From Pseudocercospora fijiensis CIRAD86 (Eukaryota; Ascomycota; Dothideomycetes; Mycosphaerellales; Mycosphaerellaceae), in contig NW_006921534.1 of assembly GCF_000340215.1 (NCBI RefSeq), positions 5,009,847 through 5,073,846 on the forward strand: DNA of 64,000 nt, read 5' to 3'. The notes below the pieces were generated by a model. It saw only the letters and a list, made by a program, of their open reading frames with translations, ran no database searches and was not told the origin of the DNA. Each line of letters begins with the position of its first letter. Position 1 is the stretch's first letter. Positions 34,379 through 45,433 of this stretch are shown in pieces. The position numbers and the translations under genes were made by a program.

Positions 34379-35649
34379 ATGAGCGTGATTCTCTGTACTG
34401 CGGGATATGACCACACCATCAGGCAAGTCCGCTCGCCCGCCGTGGCGTCAACAAATCATGACACCCTCCTGTTCCTCACACATGCTCAGACGCGCAATTG
34501 TGGAGATGGAGATCGATCAGCAGTTGAAGGGTTGACGTGTCTCGCTGAGCCCTGGGAAGGGGGCCACGCTTGACTCCATTCTCATTTGACTGCTACATAC
34601 CATGCGCTAACTACATTCTCCCATAGATTCTGGGAAGCATTGAGCGGAATATGCTCACGCACCATTCCTCATCCTGATTCCCAGGTCAATCGCCTGTGTA
34701 TCAGCCCCGACAAGAGATACCTGGCTGCTGCCGGCCACCATACCGTGAAGCTGTACGAAATCAAGTCAACCAATCCCGCCGCAGTCCTCACCTTCGAAGG
34801 CCATACGGGAAACATCACCGGCGTCGCATTTCATTGTGAGGGCAAATGGATGGTGACGTCTTCAGAAGATGGTGAGCCTCGCCTTCATCATTTCCTCGCC
34901 TGCTCAACTCAATTGTCGTGATAGGCACTGTGAAAATCTGGGATACACGAAGCGGTCACATCCAGCGAAACTATTCACACGGCGTTCCTGTCAACGACGT
35001 TGTCATCCACCCTAACCAGGGCGAACTCATTTCCTGCGACCGCGGCGGAAACGTTCGAATCTGGGATCTTGGAGAGAACAAGTGCAGCCACCAATTGGTG
35101 CCTGAAGAAGACAAAAGCGTTGCATCTGTCACCGTTGCCACAGATGGATCTCTTCTCTGCGCAGCCGTCAGCGGAAGCACTAACGGTGCTGTCTTCGTTT
35201 GGCGACTGATCACAGTTCGAGATGTGACCAGTCTGGTACCTGTCACCAGATTCAAGGCACACGGAACATACATCACTCGCGTCCTCCTCTCACCCGATGT
35301 GCGGAAGCTCGCAACATGCTCTGCCGATCACACTGCACGTATCTGGACTGTCGATCTTGACAATGTCACCCCTCCCGATCAGCACAAAGAAGATGAAGAT
35401 GGCGCATCAGCTCGTCAAAGCTCCGATGAGAACTCAGGTGCATTTCCGTTGGAAAACGAGCTCGATGGCCATCAGCGATGGGTCTGGGACTGCGCGTTCT
35501 CTGCCGATTCTGCGTATCTTGTCACTGCCTGTTCAGACCACTACGCTCGGCTGTGGGAGCTGCAGAGCAAAACTATCATTCGTCAGTACAACGGCCATCA
35601 TCGAGGCGCTGTATGCGTTGCTCTCAATGACTACTCAGAAAGCCGATGA
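34379..35649 (+). CDS. LST8: TOR complex WD40 subunit Lst8
   Basis: Beta-propeller bound to the kinase domain of TOR in TORC1 and TORC2. Exons are 34379-34422, 34627-34871 and 34925-35649; 337 residues. The first intron has a GC donor (ATCAG then GCAAGT) and ends CATAG, restoring GYDHTIRFWEALSGICSRTI, the canonical Lst8 start. The second is 53 nt (GTGAGC...GATAG) and restores SEDG-TVKIWDTRSG. Further blades are DRGGNVRIWDLG, SADHTARIWTVD and CSDHYARLWEL. An acidic insertion (HKEDEDGASARQSSDENSG) between late blades makes it longer than yeast Lst8 (303). Confidence 0.94.
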
Positions 35650-35744
35650 AGCGGCACTGCTCTGGAGCAAGTGACGTCGTGGATTAGGTTGCGATATGGC
35701 TTGGCATTACCGACGGGATGATCCAGTCCACTTGAGTGAGGCGA

Positions 35745-36020
35745 TTAGTCTTGCAAAATCTTGGTACTGATGGCCATGCGTCGAGTTTCGGACATGAGGG
35801 ATGATCTGCACACCCCGTTCATTGACTCCTTGCATGGAGCAGTCGCCTTCTGGTCTTTCCTCTGGCGATCTGTTTGCACTGATAATTTTAGCATGGCGCT
35901 TGGCGTGGGGATATTCTTTTCGAGAGCACATATCATGAGTGCTTCGCCGGGTGATCCTGGTGCCCTCCAAAACACTTCGCCTTCGGCCGTTTTGATGATA
36001 TCTTTCAGTCGTGTCGATCC
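35745..36020 (-). CDS. Possible 3' exon of an unrecognised minus-strand gene
   Basis: Following an AG at 36021-36022 the minus strand reads GSTRLKDIIKTAEGEVFWRA, then PGSPGEALMICALEKNIPTP and on to a stop at 35745, 92 codons. The composition is protein-like. An upstream open stretch ending SHRRGEE with a GTCAGT or GTCCAAG donor near 36045 could be the preceding exon in the same phase. I could not build a full gene or name a family. Its 3' end nearly abuts the LST8 3' end. Confidence 0.3.
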   Translation of the reverse strand, partial: GSTRLKDIIKTAEGEVFWRAPGSPGEALMICALEKNIPTPSAMLKLSVQTDRQRKDQKATAPCKESMNGVCRSSLMSETRRMAISTKILQD

Positions 36021-38170
36021 CTATCCGCAGACATATGATACTGACTTGGACCTCTTCTCCCCTGCGATGGCTTGGACTTGCGACTTCCGGCGCCGTGAAT
36101 CGATGGGCCATGACTGGCAGAATGCACTGCCCATGATTCACCTCGTGTGGGCTCGCTTTGCGCAATCCTCGCCCCCTTTCGAGTAATAACGATACGCCCC
36201 CGAACCCCGCGCACCGCTCATGTTGCCGACTTGAAAGGAGTTGCTGGTATTCACACCGTTCGCACCGATAACATGGCGCGATCCTTCCTCGATCCTTCGG
36301 CGCCATGCGAATAATTCGTTCGTCCACCCTTGATCGATCCCTTCAAACTCGATGCGCGACGTCTTGCGACCCATCCGATAACCATACAGCCGTCATCCAT
36401 CCCGTCGTCGGCACAGCCAGTGTCGTTTCTCGGTAGCCCCGTCCCTTTGGCGCCATGCGAATAATTCGTCCGTCAACCCTTGATCGATCCCTTCAAATCC
36501 GATGCGCGACGCCTTGCGACCCATCCGATATCCATACGGCCGTCATCCATCCCGTCGTCGCTAAAGCCAGTGTTGTTTCTCGGTAGCCATCGGCGTGCAG
36601 TCTGCGAGTGGTTTGAGTCTAGAGTCAGCATGCGGTCGAGACGACAATAAGATAAGCTGAAATTGTTGATTTCAACGTCTATGTATTCTATGTGAAAAAG
36701 CAAGGACGTCCTCAAGCACGCGGTCTCGCAAGGAAGGCGGTCCGACACGTGTGAAGACGATAAGGTGCAACTGAGATGGACTATAAAATCTTTGATTGAT
36801 TGAAGCGTGGAAGGGCCTTGGGTACGATAGGGACGGTATGATGAGCTACCAGAGCGCCAGGAGGACAAGCACTGAAGAGCTTGTAACAGCGCGAAGGGAG
36901 ACATCCGGCGACTCCGAGGGAAGCGAGCAGACCAGTAACGCTGAGGGCCGATCATTTTGAACAGGTCCTCATGACAGCGGGCAGAACGGCTCGAAAGCCA
37001 ACCAGGAGCGAGCGGTCGTTGTGGGGAAAGGTCACTGGAATTCGCTAGAACACTTGACGAGCAGGAATGGGTAGTGTGCGGCTACAGTGAGGAAGAGCTG
37101 GTCATCTTGTTCGGAAGAGAGGGACGTATGGAGATTTCCGGATGTCAGGAGACGAAAAGGAGAAGCGAAGAGCTATGGAAGGAGAATGATAGGTGAGGAG
37201 CAAGCTGCAACTGGACCTGAGCCCGCACGCTGTGGGGCCCGGATCGGCTCGAACAGGTCCTCATACCAGTACCGACGAGCTTGGAAAGATGTGGATACGT
37301 TGCGAGTAGGAGGTGGTTCAGGGAACACACATCTATGAGAAATCGAGTCGTTTCGGTCACTTCACGGAGATGATGCTGGGACAATCAGGACGAGGCTTAC
37401 TCGAAGCTGGGCAAGGGTAAGGGCAAGAGAAAGGATAAGGATATGAGAGGATGGAGAGCAAGAGACAATCAGGCTGAGACAGTGGGTCACGGTGTCAAAG
37501 TCCTCAGATTCATGACTAAAGCTACCGGAATAAGAGCACAGTTGAGCTCTTGCAGGTCATCGCCAAGGCGAGGTCAGACCTGTGGTCGATATGCGGTGGG
37601 ATGGTTGAAAGTCTAGGAGGTTCCAATAATGCTAGGGACACGGATAAGGAGCCGTGAGCTTGATTGTCACGCGAAGAATGAGAGCTGTGTCGAACGGTCA
37701 TGCTCTGCTGCTCGACATGTTACGAAAAAGTGAAGTTGGAATATGTAGTCTGGCGTGAAAATGGGATGGGCTAGTCCACTTTCGTCCATGTCCTCAGATT
37801 TTCCACTTCATTGCGGAGAACAAGGTCCTTGATGCTGCAAATACTGCCAAGCCAAGCAGAGTGGAACGTGAAGCGACACTCGAATTTGTGCGGTGTTGTG
37901 ATGTGTGGTCTCACGAGAGTTCAAATGTGGGCAGTCTGTGAATGTCTTGGCAACTTGCTTGGCAGACTGACTTGCATCCATCCATGATCCCTCGGCTCGA
38001 TATGATAATGCAATACATGATCATGAGCAGGAAGAAAAATTTTTGGGCAAGGCACAGAGAGAGGAGTCGCGAGCTGTAAATGTCTTATCGCGTGATATAC
38101 CTCATGTGCACGTGTTGACCACCTCAGGAATGCTCTTCATATACAGGCCCCGCAGACTATCGACAGAACG
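36021..38170. other. Intergenic, 2.1 kb, with a 150-bp tandem duplication
   Basis: Minus-strand frames across 36138-36374 and 36473-36955 partly translate the duplicated unit; no family recognised. 36960-38170 holds nothing recognisable. Confidence 0.45.
36294..36593. repeat. Two tandem copies of a 150-bp unit
   Basis: Copy 1 is 36294-36443, copy 2 is 36444-36593, same length, with about a dozen differences counted by eye, most of them transitions. GGCGCCATGCGAATAATTCG and CCGTCATCCATCCCGTCGTC occur in both at the same offset. On the minus strand both encode a similar stretch (MGRKTSRIEFEGIDQG versus MGRKASRIGFEGIDQG). Confidence 0.9.
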
Positions 38171-40262
38171 CTATTTGGTCGAGTCGCCACTACTGCTCGG
38201 TTTCATCGCAGCGCTGGCTGCAGCACTGGCCTGCGCCGAGCTCTCTTTCCTCTTCAATTCGGGACTCTGCGGAGGCTTTCCAAAGGGTCCACGTCCGCTT
38301 TCGCTTGTCGGACTCATGATGCCACCAATGCTGGGGGATCGGATATTGCTCATGCCGCTCTTGCTACTCACCAGACTGGGTCGCCTGCTATGCCCCGATC
38401 CACCCTGCTCGGCTTCGCGTTCCAAAAATTCAGACCAGAGTTCTGCCAAGGATTCTCGTTCTCGACCGCCCATGGGACTTTCGGGTGTGAATTCTCCTAG
38501 TGTGGGTGTGCTTGGCGTCCTTCGGAACGGGGACATGGGTACGCGAAGGCTGCCACCTGCTGCGGTCATGCTACCTTGGCGAAGCAGACCGGCTTGTTCT
38601 CTTTGCTGTTCATCCCAACCGAGCAAGGCTGCTATCAGCTGCAGGATCTGGAACTTTTTCGGATCACTCCTGTCAAGATGGAGGAAGTGTAGGAAATGGT
38701 TGGTCACCAATTGTCGGTCGACGTTGTCTTCTGGCTTGCCGCGCTTGAGGAAGCGGAGAGCTTTGGTAAGGTGGTCATTCAGAATAACAGCTTCGTGTCG
38801 CAACTTGCCAATCAACAGATTCTTCTCCTTGACCTCCTTTTCAAATGGAGCTGTCCTCTCCAACTCTTTCTTCGTCTCTTCTAACTGCTTCTCCAAGTCG
38901 TTGGCCTTTTCCTCTGCAGCCTTGGTCTGGGCTTTGAGCGCATCTAGTTGTGCCTGATTCGATTCGACCATTTCTCGGAGCTCTTTCTTGCGCTCCTCCT
39001 GAACTTCTCGCAACGCGCGCTGAAGCCCATCAACCGTACTGCTTTGCATTTCCACCTCGCCCCGTATTCGCTCGTAAGCTTCTCGCTGTGAGGTGAGTTG
39101 GTCTTCTAGCTCCTGTGATCGTTCCTCCAGAGCCTCCCGCCGCGACCGCTCTTCTGTAGCTAAAATCTCCCAATCCTGCATGGCCTGCTTGGCGTTTTCG
39201 TATTCCTCGCGCAATCTGGCTTGTTCGGTGACATACTCATCTCTTTCTCGGGCCCAATTCGTGGTTGACGCAGTTGTTCGGCTTCGCAAAGTTTCAATCT
39301 CTGACGCCTGTGATTCTTTCTCTGCGTTGAGCGCGGCAAGCTGTTCTTGCAGGCGCTGGTTCTCCTCTTCGGCTGCCTTGGCTGAGGCTTCAAGCTCTTC
39401 GATCTTTTCCTGCCTGTGCTCTAACTCGGCCGCATCCGCCTTCAGTCTCTCGCCCAACTGCGAGCGGATGGTGTTGACTCGGTTCTGCAGGGTGCGATAA
39501 TTGGCCTCGGCCGTCTCCTTGCCCTGCTGTGCCTGCTCCAGTTCCTGTCTCAGACTGGAGACGTCCTCATCAGGCTTCTCTTCGCTATGTTTCTCTTGCA
39601 AGCTCTCGAGCGCTCTTCTGAGCTGCGTGACTTCCGCTCGCAAGCTGTCGCGTTCCTGCTGCATGGCATCTAGTCGTGCCGCAGTATCTGACCCCGCTTC
39701 GTTGTCTCCATTCGCCGCCTTTGCATCATCATCGTCGTCTCCATCATCATCGTCTTCTGGAGCGTCGACCTTGTGCTTCGGCAGCTGTGCGCCGTTCCGC
39801 ACCGGCCTTTCCTCCTCGTCCTCCGGTTCGGCTGGCGGTGAAGATGGCATGTGTAAGGAGTCTTCTCTGGCGAGTCGATTTGGTATGGCTGCTTTCTAGA
39901 CTTCGTCTCAGCAACTGCAGCAATATGGAACTTACATCGATCCAGCTTACACTCGGCGACTGTGATCGAGATCTGTCTTCGTCGTCGTCCTCGCCCTCTA
40001 CTGCACTCTCCTTGGAGCCATTGACATGTGCTGTGACGGTTTCTACATGCGCCGAGCCATTGGTTTTCTTCTTGCTCTTTTTCTTTTTCTTAGAAGCGTT
40101 GGAGACTGTGATGTTGCACGTGTTAGCCGCGTATGCCCTCCAACTGCAACGCGAATCCTCCATCCATCTCCGAGGCTGTCCTAGATGCCAAGACAAAATA
40201 ACCGTTCACCAGTAAAGTGGACATGGCGTACCTGCTTTGGCCGGAGAATCTAGTGTCGACAT
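38171..40262 (-). CDS. RUD3: Golgin Rud3 (GRAB-domain coiled-coil protein)
   Basis: Cis-Golgi tether recruited by Arf1, homologue of GMAP-210. Minus-strand exons are 40232-40262, 39936-40105 and 38171-39895; 641 residues. The middle intron is only 40 nt (GTAAGT...TCTAG) and restores SWID-KAAIPNRLAREDSLH. The N-terminus has a Lys run (ASKKKKKSKKKTNGS) and acidic stretches. Roughly residues 120-420 form continuous coiled coil. The GRAB-type domain follows: KEKNLLIGKLRHEAVILNDH, LTKALRFLKRGKPEDNVDRQ, LVTNHFLHFLHLDRSDPKKF and ILQLIAALLGW. A Ser/Pro-rich tail ends the protein. Homology in the GRAB domain is very strong. Confidence 0.93.
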
Positions 40263-41361
40263 GGCGCGTATAGTTGATCATCAATTTGACCTTCAAGAGT
40301 CCTGTGCTATGGAATTGCTCGACAGGTACACCTGGCGTTCCTCGCTAGCGTGGGCAAGGATTGGGCGGGCGAGGAGTGAGGGTGATGACAAGTACCACGT
40401 TTTCCAAACCCATTTTATTATTATTACCTTAGTCTCCATCAACTACTCTCCATATGCAGTTCCATCACTTCAATGCACTGGCCCACAACAAATACTATCA
40501 GGCTCTCATGTGAAGATCAAGAAGACCATCTGCGTATTGACTGCAACTTCGGGCGACCCTAGCACTCCACCTTCCAGGACTCCACTCCCGAAAGCCCATG
40601 CCACTTGGCCATTCTAGCGTTCCGTCTACCAGGCCCAGGCTTTTGCCCAAGATCGGGCTGACAGCATTTCTCCGCTCTCTCAACCACCGTAAACGCCTGG
40701 AGCCCGCGAGCGTTCGGGGAAGCATGTCTGCAAATTGCCTTGGCAGAGTGAGGTAGTGAAGCTGTTGTAGATTCCTACTAGGTCGGTGCATCCGTGCAAC
40801 ACTGGGGAGACCTAACAGGGCTTCTTTGAAGATACGCATCAGTATGATTAACGATGAGGGAAAAGATTGATTCTCTGCTCAGTAGCAGCTCTTATCAGCC
40901 TCACGGAGAGCGTGGGGTCGTGAAACAGACCCAATGTCAATGGCAGGGTGTTCGTTGCTGCGGATAGACGAACTCCATTCACGTTGATCTAATCGATGTT
41001 GGAGCTTCAGCAGGTAGGGAGTGTGGGCTGTTTGCAACAACGATCGCGACAGATTGCTCATCTCACAAGTCTGCCATTGCACTAAATCTAGGTCCTTACT
41101 ACCGGGCAACATGCGATGAGCGCACATTAGCGACGAACGCTGGCTTGGGGATATGATGGAACAGCTCTTGGGTTGGTCGGATACCTGCATTGGTGCCCAT
41201 GCCATAAGGATGGCCCGTTTGCCTGTCGTTTGCACAACAACTCTGCATCCTCTAATCGTTTCGGCGCCGTCCTTGTCGTGTCAATTTTACGCAAGTCTGC
41301 CAGACCATCTCAATCTCAGTGTTCTGCCACTTCTCATCAAAATCCGGCGAATTGGATTGAC
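40263..41361. other. Divergent intergenic region
   Basis: Between RUD3 and the next plus-strand gene. Minus frames at 40498-40839 and 40879-41235 have no family features. Confidence 0.5.
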
Positions 41362-42464
41362 ATGGCGCCTCGATTTGGGTCGGAGAACCATCTGCTCGAT
41401 CTGACACCGCGTCAAATCCTTCAGCAGGTTGCAGAGCAGAGAGGTCAAGCAAGTTACTGGGCGGGAAAAGTCAGCATCTGGGTGCTGATACACAATGCTT
41501 CAAACGATATGCTTCTCAAAGTACCTTCGCGCTCAACTCAAGCAGGCCCGCAATTTCCAGCTTTCGAAGACATCCCGCAGATCACCGTCGTCAGGGAGAC
41601 CATGACCGCCGAAGGACAGCTTGTCAACGAGGTTCATGACCGGAGAGACGAGGCTGGTAACAGTACGGTCAGCAAGCTGGTTAGAGACTTGGTAATGTGC
41701 ACCTCTCATCCAGCCAGCGTCGGCGGAGTCGCGGTCCTCGATGCTCGTTCTGCAAACGACTTGTTGCGCTTCCAGATCATTGTTACCTGTCGTGTTCAGT
41801 CCGCCTTCCTGTTCGGAGCTAGCATGACTGGGCTACAATGGCTGTCTGAGAAGGATCTGACAACAGTCGACACTGGAACGATTGCCAAGAAGCTCGGGAA
41901 AGACGGACTCTCTTCACTGTTCGCAGCTCTTGAGGCTTGGAAGTGTTCTCAGGTTGCCGTTAGGACAAACGTTGCTTCAGGAAACGAGGCGACGAGCAAT
42001 CCTTCTGATGTGGAGGAGGAGGAGGAGGAGGAGGCTCTGTCGATCACGGATGGGGATCTGAGTGACGAGGAACCAGATCAGCACGGGGAAGAGAGCGAAG
42101 GCCTCGATGACCTACCAGATCTTGTTGCCGATGATGGAGGCTCGCCAGCTTCGGAGGAAGTCGCTGCAGGTGCGGAGCTTGTTCGATTCAATACGACGCT
42201 GCCGCACCCGGCTGTCGGCGAGCGACGCCCGTCTGGCTTCGTCACGAATCTAGGTAAGTCATGGACGAGGATTGACCTTAGACATCTGGCAATTGGCTAA
42301 TCATGTACTGTACGGCCACAGGGAGATTCGCAATGCCCGCCGAGAAGATAGCTGGCCGGCGAGTCGTGCGGCGGATGAAGACGGCAAGAAACTCTGCTGT
42401 GATGGATTCGAAACTGCTGAAGGGCCACGCCGACTGGAAGGACCTGAGGAAGAAGCTTCAATAG
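41362..42464 (+). CDS. Conserved-looking protein of unknown function with acidic tract
   Basis: Exon 1 is 41362-42253 and exon 2 is 42322-42464, across a 68-nt GTAAGT...CACAG intron; 344 residues. Residues 1-220 look globular (DLTPRQILQQVAEQRGQASY, WAGKVSIWVLIHNASNDMLL, LLRFQIIVTCRVQSAFLFGA). An acidic low-complexity stretch follows, with a run of Glu from GAG repeats. The C-terminal exon is basic (AGRRVVRRMKTARNSAVMDS, GHADWKDLRKKLQ). The start MAPRFGSENHLLDLTP was chosen over a longer open frame since upstream codons are not protein-like. No family was recognised. The acidic-then-basic layout would suit a nuclear protein, which is speculation. Confidence 0.75.
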
Positions 42465-43066
42465 GGGTATGCGTTTTGGAGAGAGGAGCAAACTTGCTTG
42501 GCAGCCAATGGCGGTAGCTGGTTGACCTGAATGTCGCTCAGGAGCTATATTTTCGTCGAGATGCTGCGACGACGGACCAGGCAGAGTCGAAGTCTTTGCT
42601 CCTAGAATGGGCCATAAGCAGAAACAGGATCATGTGGAGTGAATGCTTGGGCCCCGTTTCCTCGGGCTTTATCACGTGCACTTCATGTGATTTCTTCAGC
42701 GGACGCGTTGTTGTCGCGCTTTCGGGATGTGGACGGAGCGACCGGGAAGTGGCTGCAGCAGAAAGGTGCTCAGACTTCGCTGCCATTTTGTCTCTTATTA
42801 ACTCTTAATCAACACGACAACAAACGCGCGCAAAGTATGATGTGCTCCATATACGTGTGATCATATTCAGGGAACCTGGGCGCAGTGCTCATCAAGAGTG
42901 TCTCATACGGAGTTCAGCTACGGCCTTGCCGCAAACCAGCCAAGCATGCCGAACCTATATAGGCATGCAAGGAATGCCATTCTCGACGCCACCAGTTCAC
43001 TGTGACACTGACCATTCAAAGTAATATTCCCCTCAGTATCGATTTCATCCTCCCATATTTGCAAGA
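42465..43066. other. Intergenic
   Basis: Short frames only; promoter of the GH127 gene. Confidence 0.5.
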
Positions 43067-45398
43067 ATGGCCGAGCCGCGCAGCCTATTTGGTCTCCTCG
43101 ACACCTTCATCACGCGAATATACAAAGTGCCACCAATCTGGTCTGCGTCCTCTTCCCTCCTGAGCACCCATAATCTGACGAACAATTCCCATACCCTGGT
43201 ACCACTAGTATTTGAGCCCCTCCCATTAGGATCGATAAGCCCGAATGGTTGGCTACGAGACCAGCTCCAACTCATGAGCGATGGTCTGGCAGGACACCAG
43301 CATGACTTTTACGAGTATGTTGCGAATTCCACATGGCTTGGAGGCGATCAGGATTATTCTGGCCTAAACGAAGGGTTTCCATATTGGTTCAATGGCCTCG
43401 TTCCCCTCGCATATGCCTTGGACGATGCGCGCCTCAAGGACCAAGTCCACAGTACAGCACAAACCGTCGTAGAACTGCAGAAGAGTGATGGTTGGTTGGG
43501 TCCTGAGACTGCGCTTACGAGGACCATATGGGGAAGGTTTCCGTTCTGTCTCGGTGCGATACAGCTGGCCGAAGCAAACAGCACCTGGACGCAGCCAATA
43601 GTTGACGGTCTGCAGAGATTCGTTGTGCTTGTCAATAGCATGCTCAAAGACAATTACTTGGGCTACATCACTGACGACTGGGCTCGGGTCCGGATGCAAG
43701 ATATGATGATCACCTTGCAGTGGCTCTACGAGAAGAATCCCGGGGAAATTGGTGATATCTTGCTCGAAAACATGCAGTATCTCCACGCAAAAGGCCACAA
43801 TTGGGAAGACTGGTATAGTCAAGATGCTTATTTTGGTCGTGGTTTCGACAAAGATTTGAACACGCTGCCATGGAGCCTGACGTACTTGGACGGTCCACTT
43901 TTCCCGTTCCAGCATGGAGTCAATGTCGGTCAGGGCCTGAAAGCTCCAGCCGTGGTGAGACGCTGGAACCATAACGCCAGTCTTGTTGATACCGCCATGA
44001 ACGGCGTAAACTGGACGATGCAGTATCATGGCGCGGCATCCGGGACTATTCTCGCAGACGAGAGACTTGTTGGGCTCGCTCCATATTCTGGCTCCGAGCT
44101 ATGCACGGCAGTGGAAACGATGTACTCGCTCTCCTACTTATATCAGGCTCTTGGAAACAACTACTATGCCGATCGAGCGGAACTCGCAGCTTTCAACAGT
44201 CTTCCGGCTGCCATGACTCCAGATTGGTGGGCACACCAATACGTTACACAGCCGAATCAACCTTTTGCAGAAATTTTACCACAGGCACCATTTTACAATA
44301 CCAATACTCGAGGCACTACTTTCGGACTGGAGCCAAATTATGCATGCTGTAAGTTGAGCTTTCAAACTGATAGATATCTTTCCATGCGCGCTTTGAATGA
44401 GTGCGAAGATCTCGCCAGCCACGTTTGAACGAGCTCGTGTTGGAGATACATCTTCGTTGGCCATATACAAGACGACCTTGCTGACACTTCGTCTCTGGAG
44501 TTCTAGGCACTGTCAATCATCCTCAAGGATTTCCGAAATTCCTCTCGAACAGCTACGTCAAGGTTGGCACCAGTGGTTTAGCACACGTCCTGTTAAGTCC
44601 TGGATCTGTAACGACAGACTTGGGACACAATCAGGTGACAGTCAATTGCACTACGGCATATCCATTTCTGAACCATTTAGAGTACACTGCATCTTCTCAA
44701 GCACCTTTCGACCTGTATGTCCGGGTTCCGGAGTGGGCAGGATCGCAATCGAAGATTTCCGTAGCAGGAGGCAGTCCGTCCAAACTGTCTCCCGATGCAA
44801 AGACTGGGCTGCATAAGATGACTTTACCCGCTGGCACAGCTCTGGTAGAGTATATTCTGGGCTCGCCAATCAGAACGCAAGCTCGAGCGAATGACACCGT
44901 CGCCGTGTACAAAGGCGCATTACTGTACGCGCTGGAGATCACCAATTCCAACTCCTCAGCACGCCCAAGCAATCCAAGTGGAAGTGTGCCATATCCTGGC
45001 AACGCTCCAGAGGAGAGCAGAGACGTAAGTGCATGGACATGTTCTATTGAAATGATCCACTGCTAACATTTGCATTTCGACTTCAGTGGCAGTATCACAA
45101 CACAAGCGCTTGGAATTACGCGATAGATCCTGCCACATTGAAGTACATCGGTCCTGACACCACTCAGAACACCAGTGCGGATTACCAGCTCGCCAATCCC
45201 ATCTTCGCTCCAGGAGCAGCTCCGGGATACATCGAAGCTCAAGGATGTCAGATCGACTGGCCGCTGTACCTGAATGCCACGCCCGGTTTCCCACCGACTG
45301 GTGAAGCGAAGAAGTGCATCAGCGGCAATCACACATTGAGATTGGTGCCATATGGGTCAGCGAAGACACACATGGCAGATTTGCCGGTCATGAGATGA
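43067..45398 (+). CDS. GH127/DUF1680 family glycoside hydrolase (beta-L-arabinofuranosidase-like)
   Basis: Exons are 43067-44348, 44507-45024 and 45087-45398; 703 residues. The family core starts PLVFEPLPLGSISPNGWLRD and QLQLMSDGLAGHQHDFYEYV, then SGLNEGFPYWFNGLVPLAYA. GSELCTAVETMYSLSYLYQA carries the Glu and first Cys of the zinc-thiolate active site. The first splice restores YACC-TVNHPQGFPKF, the pair of cysteines including the nucleophile in characterised GH127 enzymes. The all-beta C-terminal domain follows (FDLYVRVPEWAG). Several NxT/NxS sites suggest secretion, but the N-terminus MAEPRSLFGLLDTFITRIYK lacks a clear signal peptide. The substrate may be plant or fungal arabinosides; not certain. 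Confidence 0.9.
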
Positions 45399-45433
45399 AG
45401 TCGCAGATAGTGTTTTAAGAAGGTCATCAATTT

